Shown here piece after piece: positions 46,768-55,705 of a stretch of DNA of 64,000 nucleotides (position 1 is its first letter; each line of letters begins with the position of its first letter). The stretch is from Carnimonas nigrificans ATCC BAA-78 (GTDB lineage Bacteria; Pseudomonadota; Gammaproteobacteria; Pseudomonadales; Halomonadaceae). The DNA lies in the NCBI RefSeq assembly GCF_000526695.1, contig NZ_JAGO01000011.1, positions 124,001-188,000 of the forward strand. Direction: 5' to 3'. Below the pieces are notes generated by a model. That model searched no databases. It was not told the DNA's origin and saw only the letters and a list, made by a program, of their open reading frames with translations. The position numbers and the translations under genes were made by a program.

Positions 46768-47231
46768 GGTACACCTCTCATCAGGCCGATTTGGAAAGCG
46801 CCGATAACAGCAGCGTTGTGCCGGGTGCCTTCCAAAAAAACAAGTTATCCATTACCGGTGTGACATCAGGATCGGTAATGCCTCTTCAGATTCTGGCCTC
46901 TGTACAAGGGAGCACTTGTCTATCGTTGTACGCCAGCCAGCGATGGGTGGGCACTCCGCACTATCTTGTTTGGCGTGTTGTGCCCTTTCATTGCGCTATA
47001 TAGCGCTGTTGAATTTGGCTGACAAGCATTTTGTCTGCTTGAATTGTGAAGATTTTGCTCACGTACCGTAGAGTGCAGAAATAGGGCGGGTTACGAAGGC
47101 AAGCTATTTCCTCTTTATCCGCTTGCTGCGCAGGATAAGAGGAAAGAAGGGCGCTTTGATTGCTGCACGAGATAGCGAGCGCACGCTTGGGCTGACGGCT
47201 CACTCAACAGGAAAAACGACGGGGGATGACG
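46768..47231. other. Divergent intergenic region with three inverted repeats
   Basis: This 464-base stretch has no supported gene. It contains CATTACCG (46850-46857) with CGGTAATG (46873-46880), a 14-bp perfect palindrome GCGCTATATAGCGC (46993-47006), and TTTCCTCTTTATCC (47107-47120) with GGATAAGAGGAAA (47133-47145), a 13-bp stem with one bulged base. Confidence 0.45.
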
Positions 47232-47507
47232 ATGAAAGTCACAATATATTACTGCACCGGGTGCCGTTGGCTGCTGCGGGCAGGCTGGTATGCGCAGGAG
47301 CTTCTGCAAACCTTCGGTGAGTCGCTGGAGGAGGTGGCCCTGGCCCCCAGCCACGGAGGGCGTTTCGAGATTCATTTGGATCAGGAAGTTCTATGGGAGC
47401 GAGTGCGGGATGGCGGCTTTCCAGAGATCAAGGTATTGAAGCGTCTGGTTCGGGATCGCCTCGACCCTGAACGTGATCTAGGTCATGTTGATCGCGATCG
47501 TCCATAA
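47232..47507 (+). CDS. SelT/SelW/SelH (Rdx) family protein, cysteine form
   Basis: A 91-residue thioredoxin-like protein with CxxC at residues 8-11 in IYYCTGCRWLLRAGWYAQELL and the family tail GGFPEIKVLKRLVRDRL. Both active-site positions are cysteine; no UGA-coded selenocysteine is needed. The role is thought to be thiol redox work but is not established in bacteria. The ATG at 47232 lies after GGGGG; an ATG at 47226 is too close to it. Confidence 0.88.
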   Translation: MKVTIYYCTGCRWLLRAGWYAQELLQTFGESLEEVALAPSHGGRFEIHLDQEVLWERVRDGGFPEIKVLKRLVRDRLDPERDLGHVDRDRP

Positions 47508-47549
47508 AAATCTGGCGGAAGTGATCCGTAACAGCAGCGAGCAGCGGGA

Positions 47550-48554
47550 CTAATGCCTGGCGCGATAACGTCGCTGCCGAAGCTGTTGGAAGCCGACAAT
47601 GCCTAGCGTCAGCAAAAAACTGATCAGCAGGCAGATCACCAGCACCCACAAAAAACCATGGGCATTGCTCGCGCCGGGAATTCCACCGACATTTACACCG
47701 AGCAGTCCGGTCAGGAACGTAAGCGGCATAAAAAGAACGGTAATCACGGAAATCAGATACATGCGGCTGTTGAGCCGGTCGCTGTGCATGCTCCAGATTT
47801 GCTCTTGCAGCATGAGCGCGCGGTCCTGCATCGCCTGCAAATCTTCCAGATAGCGAGAGAGGTGGTTGGCCGATTCGCGGAAGGTAATGCGATTGGCTTC
47901 ATCGAGTTGCAGCGAGGCATCGCCCAGCCGCGAGAGGCAGTCATATTGAGGCCGAATAAAGCGATTCAGCATAATCATCGGCCGTCGTAGCTGTGCCAGT
48001 GTGCGTGTCGTGACACTGCTATCGCTGAGCATGGCTTCTTCGTACTGCGCCAGCGACTGATTCATTTGTGCCAGTAGGGTACCGGTCTGATCGACCAGAT
48101 GATCCGCAATACGCGCCAATATTTCGGTGAGATTGGTGGCTCCCTGATGCTGAGCGAATTCATCGTGAATCTGCTGAATAACATCAAGGGGCTGCCTGCG
48201 CAGCGTTACCAGACGGTTCGGGGTTAGCCAGGCGCGCAGGGAGATCAGCTTGCCGTGCTCGCTACCGGGAGTGATATTCACACCCCGCAACGTGGTAACA
48301 AGGCCGCCGGGGAAGCGAGCGACCCGTGGGCGTATTTCTTCTTCCAGCAGGGCATCAATAACCGCAGGGTCCATCTCGGCAAGCGTGGAAAGCAGCTCAT
48401 TGATATTGTCTTGCCGAAAATCGAGGTGCATCCACAGCAGGCTGGCATCACTTTGCCATGCTTGCTTGAGTTCGGCGGGAGAGAGCGTGTCAGCCCCTCC
48501 GGCCTCATCAAGGCGCATGGCTGTGATGAGGGCATCAGTGGGTTCTGGCGTCAT
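47550..48554 (-). CDS. zntB: CorA-family zinc transporter ZntB
   Basis: About 334 residues: a large cytoplasmic N-terminal domain (WMHLDFRQDNINELL, EIRPRVARFPGGLVTTLRGVN) and two C-terminal membrane segments (YLISVITVLFMPLTFLTGLLG and GFLWVLVICLLISFLLTLGIVG) joined by the GVN loop GVNVGGIPG, a mark of CorA proteins. The sequence between fits ZntB (E. coli, 327 residues), which moves zinc. The start at 48554 fits family length but lacks a good ribosome-binding site; an ATG at 48590 is the alternative. Confidence 0.88.
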   Translation of the reverse strand: MTPEPTDALITAMRLDEAGGADTLSPAELKQAWQSDASLLWMHLDFRQDNINELLSTLAEMDPAVIDALLEEEIRPRVARFPGGLVTTLRGVNITPGSEHGKLISLRAWLTPNRLVTLRRQPLDVIQQIHDEFAQHQGATNLTEILARIADHLVDQTGTLLAQMNQSLAQYEEAMLSDSSVTTRTLAQLRRPMIMLNRFIRPQYDCLSRLGDASLQLDEANRITFRESANHLSRYLEDLQAMQDRALMLQEQIWSMHSDRLNSRMYLISVITVLFMPLTFLTGLLGVNVGGIPGASNAHGFLWVLVICLLISFLLTLGIVGFQQLRQRRYRARH

Positions 48555-48729
48555 GGCAAGGGGTCTGCATATGTGGTGGAAGCCGCCCATCAAGCCCCAA
48601 CGAGGTCTCGCCTTGAGCGTGAAGTAAAGTCAAATTCCCCGTACACCCTCTGGTTATGGCAAAATGCGTTACCGTCATTGAAGTACGTGACCTGAAGTCA
48701 GCCATTTAACCTTTTTGAAGTCAAATGCC

Positions 48730-49395
48730 ATGTCTGCCAAACCATTCAAAAGCCACATTGCTCCGCTATCCAGTGCAGAATGTGGCAGCGTCTTGTTGCG
48801 CGTCGTCATCTATATAGCCATTGTTTTCGGATACTGCGAAGGCATGCTATGGGATGCCTCACGCGATGTCTCCGTCGAATGGAAATTTTCCGAGTTTTCA
48901 TTTACCGAGTTCTCCCAGAGCTTTGTGCTGGGCGTGTCGGCAGTGATTATGCTAGTGGCCCGCAAACGCTTCCAGGTGTTCCCTGTGGGCGCAATGCTCG
49001 TGGCAATGTTTCTGTTAGCGTCGCTAATACGTGAAAATGATTACTTTTTCGATTTCATTTCCCATGGGTTCTGGAAATGGCCAGTGCTGATAATGGGGGC
49101 TGGTACCATTTATTACACCTTTTCCCAGCGTTCGGCACTGTTCACCGAAATGCGCCTCTATTTCAATACGCGCGCCTTCGGGATGTTTCTCTCTGGTGTG
49201 CTGGCGACTTACGTTTTCTCGCGCCTGCTGGGAAGAAGCATCATGTGGGAAGCAGCGCTGGGCGATCATTACATCCGAATCGTCAAGGATGCGGTGGAGG
49301 AGTGCTCCGAGTCGCTTGGCTATCTGCTGATGTTCTTTTCTACCATCGAGTTCACTTTGCTGGTGCGTAAATTGCGCCGCCAGTCCGAGGCATAA
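48730..49395 (+). CDS. Multi-pass membrane protein of unknown function
   Basis: A 221-residue protein with about six hydrophobic segments (VLLRVVIYIAIVFGY, FVLGVSAVIMLVARKR, FPVGAMLVAMFLLASLI, WPVLIMGAGTIYYTF, FGMFLSGVLATYVFSRLLG, LLMFFSTIEFTLL). A long acidic and aromatic loop follows the first segment, and a motif DHYIRIVKDAVEECSES precedes the last segment. I do not recognise the family. The ATG at 48730 is chosen; a TTG at 48715 is also in frame. It stands alone between zntB (divergent) and a convergent gene. Confidence 0.75.
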   Translation: MSAKPFKSHIAPLSSAECGSVLLRVVIYIAIVFGYCEGMLWDASRDVSVEWKFSEFSFTEFSQSFVLGVSAVIMLVARKRFQVFPVGAMLVAMFLLASLIRENDYFFDFISHGFWKWPVLIMGAGTIYYTFSQRSALFTEMRLYFNTRAFGMFLSGVLATYVFSRLLGRSIMWEAALGDHYIRIVKDAVEECSESLGYLLMFFSTIEFTLLVRKLRRQSEA

Positions 49396-49498
49396 GAGCG
49401 CCTTTGCGCTTTGGCATTTGCAGCATCACGCCGTTGGTATCCTGTGTTGAACGATATGATGCTGCCAGATGCTCTATGAACTGATAGCGGAAAACCGC

Positions 49499-49798
49499 TT
49501 ACGCGGGAGCCTTGGAAGGTAGCCTGGGAGGTGGTTTGGTCGCGTGGCTGTCAGCGACCTCAGCAATGACCTTTTGCGGAGGGCCGCCACTGCTATCAGC
49601 GGTCGTGACCGGCGCAATCTCAGCGATAACGTGATTGGCGTGGTGGGAGAGTTGCTGACCTGCATGGGTGTAGGGGCCAACGATGATGCCCATGGTGACG
49701 GCAAGTATTGAAACTGCCAGGGTTGTCTTTTTCAGTTGAGCACGGGCGTGTTGCAGCCATCGGTGGCGTTTCCCACGGGGGGAAGTGCGTGAACGCAT
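49499..49798 (-). CDS. Small single-span or exported protein of unknown function
   Basis: A 99-residue protein. A very basic N-terminus (RSRTSPRGKRHRWLQHARAQLKK) precedes one hydrophobic segment (TTLAVSILAVTMGIIVGPY), and the rest is a polar Ala/Pro/Ser-rich tail ending PPPRLPSKAPA. It could be a type II membrane protein or have an uncleaved signal. AGAGGGAT lies before the ATG at 49798. No family recognised, and the gene call rests on the ribosome-binding site and signal-like segment. Confidence 0.5.
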   Translation of the reverse strand: MRSRTSPRGKRHRWLQHARAQLKKTTLAVSILAVTMGIIVGPYTHAGQQLSHHANHVIAEIAPVTTADSSGGPPQKVIAEVADSHATKPPPRLPSKAPA

Positions 49799-50150
49799 AT
49801 TGATCCCTCTCATTAGGTGAAACCTGTTCGGCGAGCCTGATGCTGGCAGCGTGAAGAGCAGCATCTTCCATCTTCAGCTCTGTTTCATTCGACTACGCCA
49901 CGACCGAATGGTTCCGCTGCGCTTTATCTCCACATGACACGGTTACTGTAAACGCTGGCACTCTGCGGTATCATGATGACAATTCGATTTTTGCTGGAAA
50001 TTGGCTGCACATCCTTCTCTTCTTGAGCTCGTTTCGCAGTATCTTCCGAGCCATTCACTGGCTTCTGATAGCGGTATTCGATGTTTCTTGGAGTACGTAA
50101 CGGCAGCGTTTTAATCACCTCGTTTTTAATTGCTACTTTGGGGAATCTGC
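49799..50150. promoter_or_regulatory. Region upstream of glyA
   Basis: This 352-base stretch has no supported gene and must hold the glyA promoter. A sequence at 50100-50115 (ACGGCAGCGTTTTAAT) resembles a PurR operator only partly, so that reading is weak. Confidence 0.3.
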
Positions 50151-51413
50151 ATGTTCACACGTGACATGGCTATTGCGGGCTACGACGACGACCTTCTCAG
50201 CGCGATTCAGAAGGAAGTTCAGCGTCAGGAAGATCACATTGAGCTGATTGCGTCGGAAAACTATACCAGCCCACGAGTAATGGAAGCGCAGGGCAGTCAG
50301 CTCACCAACAAGTATGCAGAAGGCTACCCCGGTAAACGCTACTACGGCGGCTGCGAATTTGTTGATGTAGTGGAAGAGCTGGCCATTCGACGCGCTTGCG
50401 AACTGTTCGGGGCTGACTATGCCAACGTCCAGCCGCACTCCGGGTCACAGGCCAATGCTGCCGTATTTCAGGCGCTGGTAACGCCGGGCGATACCGTCAT
50501 CGGCATGAGCCTGGACGCGGGTGGTCACCTGACTCACGGTGCCAAGCCCAGCTTTTCCGGTAAGCATTACAACTCCATACAGTACGGCCTGAACGATGAG
50601 GGCCTGATTGACTACGACGAAATCGAGGCGCTGGCAAAAGAACATCAGCCGAAACTGATTATTGCCGGTTTCTCTGCCTACTCGCAGATTGTTGACTGGG
50701 CACGCATGCGCAAAATCGCTGATGCGGTAGGCGCCTGGTTCTTCGTTGACATGGCCCATGTGGCTGGCCTGATTGCTGCTGGCGAATACCCCAGCCCTCT
50801 GCCCCATGCTCATGTCGTGACTACCACGACGCACAAGACATTGCGTGGCCCTCGCGGTGGTCTCATCCTTTCGGCTGCGGGCGATGCCGACCTCTACAAA
50901 AAGCTGAACTCTGCCGTATTCCCCGGCCAGCAGGGCGGCCCGTTGATGCACGTAGTTGCCGCCAAGGCAGTGTGCTTCAAGGAAGCATTGGAACCTGAAT
51001 TCAAGGTGTATCAGCGCCAGGTAGTGAAGAATGCCAAAGCGATGGCGAAAGTCTTCCTCGACCGCGGCTATGACGTGGTTTCCGGCGGCACCGAAGACCA
51101 CCTGTTCCTGCTCTCTCTGGTAAAACAGGGCATCACGGGCAAAGACGCCGACGCAGCACTGGGTCGCGCTCACATCACCGTGAACAAAAACGCCGTACCT
51201 AACGATCCACAAAGCCCGTTTGTCACCTCTGGCCTGCGTATCGGCACACCAGCGGTAACAACCCGCGGTTTCGGTGAAGAAGAGTGTACGCTGCTGGCTG
51301 GCTGGATTTGCGACATCCTCGACGCCCTCGAGAGCGGCGACAGCTCCGCCGCAGAAGAGCAGGTAAAAGCGAAAGTGGCTGAAGTATGCAAACGCCTGCC
51401 GGTTTATAGTTAA
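50151..51413 (+). CDS. glyA: Serine hydroxymethyltransferase
   Basis: A 420-residue PLP enzyme interconverting serine and glycine with tetrahydrofolate, the main source of one-carbon units. PLP lysine is K229 in [14 protein letters not shown], the same number as in E. coli. Other motifs are [37 protein letters not shown] and VDMAHVAGL. The ATG at 50151 follows GGGGAA; the frame extends seven codons further without similarity. A terminator follows, after which the polysaccharide region begins. Confidence 0.97.
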   Translation: MFTRDMAIAGYDDDLLSAIQKEVQRQEDHIELIASENYTSPRVMEAQGSQLTNKYAEGYPGKRYYGGCEFVDVVEELAIRRACELFGADYANVQPHSGSQANAAVFQALVTPGDTVIGMSLDAGGHLTHGAKPSFSGKHYNSIQYGLNDEGLIDYDEIEALAKEHQPKLIIAGFSAYSQIVDWARMRKIADAVGAWFFVDMAHVAGLIAAGEYPSPLPHAHVVTTTTHKTLRGPRGGLILSAAGDADLYKKLNSAVFPGQQGGPLMHVVAAKAVCFKEALEPEFKVYQRQVVKNAKAMAKVFLDRGYDVVSGGTEDHLFLLSLVKQGITGKDADAALGRAHITVNKNAVPNDPQSPFVTSGLRIGTPAVTTRGFGEEECTLLAGWICDILDALESGDSSAAEEQVKAKVAEVCKRLPVYS

Positions 51414-51445
51414 GCTTCACTTTATCTACGACAAGTAATGTATGG

Positions 51446-51476
51446 AAAGCCACATGGAGTACGGTGTGGCTTTTTT
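51446..51476 (+). terminator. Terminator after glyA
   Basis: AAAGCCAC and GTGGCTTT form a stem with a 12-nt loop (GCCACA 51449-51454 with TGTGGC 51465-51470), followed by six T residues. Confidence 0.85.
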
Positions 51477-51603
51477 GTTGTTGATGAAGGAGGGAACAGC
51501 GGCCAAGCAGAGGATATGATAGAGATATTATCCATTTATCCTGTCGCACAGCTCGTGTATCTCCCGTGAGCCTGAATGGATGTTGTTCTGACAAGTGCAA
51601 GGG

Positions 51604-51629
51604 GGTTCTTGGCCGAAGGGTGCCAAGAA
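51604..51629 (+). other. 9-bp hairpin in the leader of the polysaccharide operon
   Basis: GTTCTTGGC (51604-51612) and GCCAAGAAC (51621-51629) form a perfect inverted repeat 40 bp upstream of the first glycosyltransferase gene. No U-run follows, and no JUMPstart/ops sequence is seen nearby. Confidence 0.5.
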
Positions 51630-51668
51630 CGTCATACATATACTGGTTATAAATATAAGTTAAATGCA

Positions 51669-52310
51669 ATGATTCCTAAAAAAATTCACTATATTTGGTT
51701 TGGCAACCACCCGAAAAGCGCGTTGACCGAAAGGTGTATCCAAAGCTGGCAGCGTCACTTGCCTGAATATGAAATCATTCTTTGGAATGAAGACAACCTG
51801 CCACGCGAGGCTGCTCTGTCATGGAAGTTGCTGGAGAAGAAGCAATACGCGTTTGCCAGCGACTACGCCCGCTATTATGTACTGTCGCAACACGGCGGTA
51901 TTTATCTGGATGTCGATGTTGAGGTCGTACGCTCTTTTGATCCATTGCTCGATAACCGCTGTTTTCTTGGTTATGAAGCGAAGAATCGTCTTAACAGTGC
52001 GGTAGTGGGTGCCGAGCCTGATAATTCCTTCGTGAGTTGCTGCATGAAGCTCATGGAAGAGCGCTTCAGCCAGAGCAAACCTTTTTTGATTGCTCCAGAG
52101 CTCGCTAATGAAAGTCTCAAGCATTCTCAAGAAGTGACCTGCTATCCCGAAACGTACTTTTATCCCTATAACCCCTACGATGACGTGCGACAGGTGAAAC
52201 AGCTGATGGTGGCGGATATTACCGGGTCGACCTATGCCGTTCACCATTGGGAGAAAAACTGGAAAATGGGCCTCTTGTCCAAGCTGAGACGTGTTTTGGT
52301 ATCGAAGTAA
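51669..52310 (+). CDS. Glycosyltransferase with DXD motif (OCH1/GT32-like)
   Basis: A 213-residue cytoplasmic glycosyltransferase. The N-terminus IPKKIHYIWFGNHPKS and the core ASDYARYYVLSQHGGIYLDVDVEV, with DVD as the metal- and sugar-nucleotide-binding DXD, are the hallmarks of the GT32/capsular-polysaccharide-synthesis family. The sugar transferred is unknown. It is the first gene of a seven-gene plus-strand run and is followed by the flippase gene after 12 nt. The start at 51669 fits the family; upstream codons are in a leader containing the hairpin at 51604-51629. Confidence 0.88.
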   Translation: MIPKKIHYIWFGNHPKSALTERCIQSWQRHLPEYEIILWNEDNLPREAALSWKLLEKKQYAFASDYARYYVLSQHGGIYLDVDVEVVRSFDPLLDNRCFLGYEAKNRLNSAVVGAEPDNSFVSCCMKLMEERFSQSKPFLIAPELANESLKHSQEVTCYPETYFYPYNPYDDVRQVKQLMVADITGSTYAVHHWEKNWKMGLLSKLRRVLVSK

Positions 52311-52322
52311 TGGGAACCTACG

Positions 52323-53621
52323 ATGAATGTCGCTTTCCTTCGTAAATCGTTGCGAACATTCGCAACACGCGGGCTGTCTGCCTCGGGCACTTTCGGATTG
52401 ACCTTCACCCTGGGGGGGTTGCTGGGGATCTATCAGACGGGGATTTTCATGACGGGGCTTTCATGCCTCATGGGCATGAAGGTCTTCGGCTGTTTCGGCA
52501 TGGAAAATGCGGTGCTCAGGTTCGGCGGTGTCTATGTAGGAGAACGAGATCAGGATAACGTCAATACACATTTTTTTTGCTCGATTCTCGTCGCACTGCT
52601 GATCTCGATACCGCTGGCTGTTGCCGTTTTCCTAGGCAGTAGTTGGATATCCGATGCTCTTTTCCATAATCATGATCTGGTTGCGGTATTTCATTGGGTA
52701 GCTATCGAGTTCCCTCTGCTGGTGGTGTCCTTATTGATCTGTGCCTGGATGCGTGCATTCAATTTGTCGGAAGTGTCCTCATTTTTCGAGATTGGGATGT
52801 TATCGCTGTTTACATCACTGATGACCTGGTGCAGTTATTTCGTGGGTCTCTCCTTGAGCGCGGGCTTCTGCATGCATGCCCTGGTGGTAGTGACTTTTGT
52901 CATGATCCTGATTGGATTGGGGGTCATTGGCTGGCATGGTGTTCGTATTCCAACCAGTATCACAACGATCCATCCTTTCATGAAGTCCCTGTGGACCTAT
53001 TTTCAGATTGATCTTGTGTTTTATCTGACACAATGGGGAGGGCTGGTGACGTTGGGATACTTTGTTAACAGCTTCGCGGTAGGGATATTTTCAATCGCCC
53101 ATCGGCTGGCTTTTACGGTTAACTTCATCCTGACCGTGTTCGACAGCATAGTGGCGCCGCGCTTCGCCCATATGAGCAGCGCCAATGATCATGCCGGTAT
53201 CAAAAAGCTGGCATTGGACACCACCCGGTACATGACGTGGTTTGCAGCGCCGATTGTGGCTCTATTGGTATTCGCGCCCGCTTGGGTGCTAGCGTTCTTC
53301 GGAGAAGGATTTGAGGCTGGTAAATATAGTCTGATTTTGCTGGCACTGGCTCAGTTCGTGAATGTGTTGACAGGTCCGGCCGTTTTCATACTGACCATGT
53401 CGGGTTATCACACTCTGATGAAAAACATTTTGCTGATTGCCTCTGTCATTGGCGTACTATGTTATGTCGTGCTGGTACCAGCGCTGGGGGTCTTGGGGGC
53501 GGCACTGGCCATATTCATCATCATGGCGTTTCAGAATATCGTCGCAGCCTGGGCGGTGAATAATAAAATGAATATCAATTTGCTGAGCTGGTGGAAAAAG
53601 TCACCGGTACAGCATGGCTGA
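52323..53621 (+). CDS. Wzx-like polysaccharide flippase
   Basis: A 432-residue inner-membrane protein with about twelve hydrophobic segments and the general layout of the MOP superfamily polysaccharide transporters. FAPAWVLAFFGEGFEAGKYSLILLALAQFVN resembles the FGEEF-A-ALLIL-AQ motif in helices 9-10 of Wzx-type flippases. It would move lipid-linked repeat units across the membrane. GGGAA precedes the ATG. Between a glycosyltransferase and the initiating transferase, it fits a Wzx/Wzy-type pathway. Confidence 0.85.
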   Translation: MNVAFLRKSLRTFATRGLSASGTFGLTFTLGGLLGIYQTGIFMTGLSCLMGMKVFGCFGMENAVLRFGGVYVGERDQDNVNTHFFCSILVALLISIPLAVAVFLGSSWISDALFHNHDLVAVFHWVAIEFPLLVVSLLICAWMRAFNLSEVSSFFEIGMLSLFTSLMTWCSYFVGLSLSAGFCMHALVVVTFVMILIGLGVIGWHGVRIPTSITTIHPFMKSLWTYFQIDLVFYLTQWGGLVTLGYFVNSFAVGIFSIAHRLAFTVNFILTVFDSIVAPRFAHMSSANDHAGIKKLALDTTRYMTWFAAPIVALLVFAPAWVLAFFGEGFEAGKYSLILLALAQFVNVLTGPAVFILTMSGYHTLMKNILLIASVIGVLCYVVLVPALGVLGAALAIFIIMAFQNIVAAWAVNNKMNINLLSWWKKSPVQHG

Positions 53622-53633
53622 TGGGTTTTAAAA

Positions 53634-55004
53634 ATGCTGAAAGTAGAATCTTACAAGTTCATGCGCATTTTAGGCCCGGTGCTGGATATAGTGTCTGTGT
53701 GGAGTGCGGGCACCATCGCCCACTATGCCCGGTATGGAGCGGGGGAAATGCACGACCGCTTTAGTATTGCGATGTTGATTATCTCGCTACTGATTGTGGT
53801 CTTTTCATGGCATTTCGATCTTTATCAGAACTGGTTGCGTATGCGTTTTCATTCGATCATCTTCAGGGGGATTGCCATCTGGATGATCGCAACGCTGGTG
53901 GGTGCGGCACTCATTTATATTCTGCACTTTTCCATTGAATACTCACGTTTGTGGTATGTGGCAACCCTCGCGGGCAGTTTCGTTCTCTCATTACTCTTCA
54001 AGTGTCTAATGAGCTGGGCTAATCGCCTTTATCTGGTACGACACCGTACCAAGAGTCGTGTACTAATGGTGGGCAGAAGTGATGCTCTATTGAATATTGT
54101 ACGAGGCATGCGTAACGACAAGACCAGGAGTTACTCAATAGGAGGAACCTACCGTATTGAGCGTCACATCTCTGATAAAGATCTGAATGCGATCGTCTCG
54201 CAGGTCGAACAGCATGGATTCAGAGAACTGTGGCTGGCCCTCCCTCTTTCAATGGGCAGTGATGTCAATCGTCTGATGCACTCACTGCGTTTTCTGACGG
54301 TTGAGGTCCGCTTTTTCCCCGAACTGACCGACCTACCACTTTTGAATCATCACGTCAGTGAAATGTTTGGCTTCTATTCGCTCGACTTGAATATGTCGCC
54401 CATACGTGGTGAATACAAAGCATTGAAGAGGCTTGAAGATGTCATTGGTTCGCTGTTGATCCTGCTGCTGATTTCTCCGCTATGTTTGGTTGTCGCCCTC
54501 ATGATCAAATGGTCATCGCCAGGGCCGGTGCTTTTCAAACAGTACCGAACCGGGATTGATGGTCGTCGTTTCAAGATTTATAAATTTCGCACCATGCGTC
54601 TGCATGACGAGCAGGATGGCAAGGTAGAGCAAGCCACTAAAGGTGACCCTCGTGTCACCCGTGTGGGCGCGTTTCTGCGCAGAACCTCCATTGATGAACT
54701 GCCGCAGTTCTTTAATGTATTGCAGGGGCGTATGTCCATCGTGGGGCCCAGGCCGCACGCACTCGCTCACAATGAGTATTACATGAAGCTAGTGGAATCC
54801 TACATGCAACGGCATAAGGTCAAGCCAGGAATTACCGGCTGGGCTCAGGTCAGCGGTTTCCGAGGGGAAACGGATACGCTCGACAAGATGGAAAAGCGTG
54901 TTCGCTTTGATCTTTGGTATATCGAAAACTGGTCGCTCACCTTTGACTTGAAGATTATCGCGATGACCTTCTTCAAGGGGTTCGTTGGAAAGAATGCCTA
55001 CTAA
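53634..55004 (+). CDS. Polyprenyl-phosphate hexose-1-phosphate transferase (WcaJ/WbaP type)
   Basis: A 456-residue initiating enzyme. It has four or five N-terminal membrane segments (residues 10-130), a central nucleotide-binding-like domain ([18 protein letters not shown]), then a membrane segment ([18 protein letters not shown]) and the catalytic C-terminal domain with [35 protein letters not shown] and [15 protein letters not shown]. It transfers a sugar phosphate, often glucose-1-phosphate, to undecaprenyl phosphate, beginning repeat-unit assembly. Sugar choice is not readable. It starts 12 nt after the flippase gene. Confidence 0.92.
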   Translation: MLKVESYKFMRILGPVLDIVSVWSAGTIAHYARYGAGEMHDRFSIAMLIISLLIVVFSWHFDLYQNWLRMRFHSIIFRGIAIWMIATLVGAALIYILHFSIEYSRLWYVATLAGSFVLSLLFKCLMSWANRLYLVRHRTKSRVLMVGRSDALLNIVRGMRNDKTRSYSIGGTYRIERHISDKDLNAIVSQVEQHGFRELWLALPLSMGSDVNRLMHSLRFLTVEVRFFPELTDLPLLNHHVSEMFGFYSLDLNMSPIRGEYKALKRLEDVIGSLLILLLISPLCLVVALMIKWSSPGPVLFKQYRTGIDGRRFKIYKFRTMRLHDEQDGKVEQATKGDPRVTRVGAFLRRTSIDELPQFFNVLQGRMSIVGPRPHALAHNEYYMKLVESYMQRHKVKPGITGWAQVSGFRGETDTLDKMEKRVRFDLWYIENWSLTFDLKIIAMTFFKGFVGKNAY

Positions 55005-55012
55005 GAGACTCT

Positions 55013-55687
55013 ATGATATTCATACAGCATACATACACGTGGAAAACGGGCAGTGATACCTCTTTCATCAACCTCTTTTCACTGGGGGAGGTGAAAGAGC
55101 AGCTGACCGACCAACAAATCGAGCATTTCCGTTTTTATGCCGATGGCATGCTGATGGTGAAGGCTCTCAGGTTCCTGAGAGGGAAGACGGTTGAGCGTAC
55201 CAGCTTCGACGATACCTCTATTGCTCCCCTGGTATTTCAAAAGGCGGTGGAGGAAAAACTTTCTGTGGGGTTGATTGGTGGTGGCAATGCTACGGCCGCA
55301 AAAATACGTGATGTCCTTAAGGCCAAATATTCCGAGTTAAATATCAGGCTGGTGTCGCCGGGCTATTTCGAGACCTCTAATCAACGAGAAAAGGTGATCA
55401 CCGAGGCTCAGGGGATTGATATTATCGTGATTGCCATGGGGGGGGGGCGTCAGGAACGCATGTTGCTTGAGCTGCGTGATAAGGGATGGCAGGGTACTGG
55501 CTTTACCTGCGGTGGCTATTTTGATCAATTGGTTGATGCTGATGGCGAAGACTACTATCCCGACTTCTATGATCGGCATAATCTGCGTTGGCTATATCGC
55601 CTCAAAAAAGAGCCTCGGCGGCTCCTTGCCCGATATTTTGTGCAGTACCCAGTAAGATGTTTTAAGTATATTAAATTTGTCGGCTAA
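55013..55687 (+). CDS. WecG/TagA/CpsF family glycosyltransferase (GT26)
   Basis: A 224-residue glycosyltransferase. FYADGMLMVKALRF holds the likely catalytic aspartate, and VGLIGGGNATAAKIRDVL and IIVIAMGGGRQERMLLEL are the conserved glycine-rich segments (usual form GLGxPKQE). The family adds N-acetylmannosaminuronic acid, N-acetylmannosamine or other hexoses to lipid-linked intermediates. The C-terminus YFVQYPVRCFKYIKF is basic and aromatic, fitting membrane association. Gap from the previous gene is 8 nt. Confidence 0.87.
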   Translation: MIFIQHTYTWKTGSDTSFINLFSLGEVKEQLTDQQIEHFRFYADGMLMVKALRFLRGKTVERTSFDDTSIAPLVFQKAVEEKLSVGLIGGGNATAAKIRDVLKAKYSELNIRLVSPGYFETSNQREKVITEAQGIDIIVIAMGGGRQERMLLELRDKGWQGTGFTCGGYFDQLVDADGEDYYPDFYDRHNLRWLYRLKKEPRRLLARYFVQYPVRCFKYIKFVG

Positions 55688-55705
55688 TTTTATAGTGGAA
55701 TAATA

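Noticed and set aside
50100..50115. Possible PurR operator upstream of glyA
   Set aside because: Several conserved positions of the PurR consensus are not met, although glyA is PurR-regulated in E. coli.
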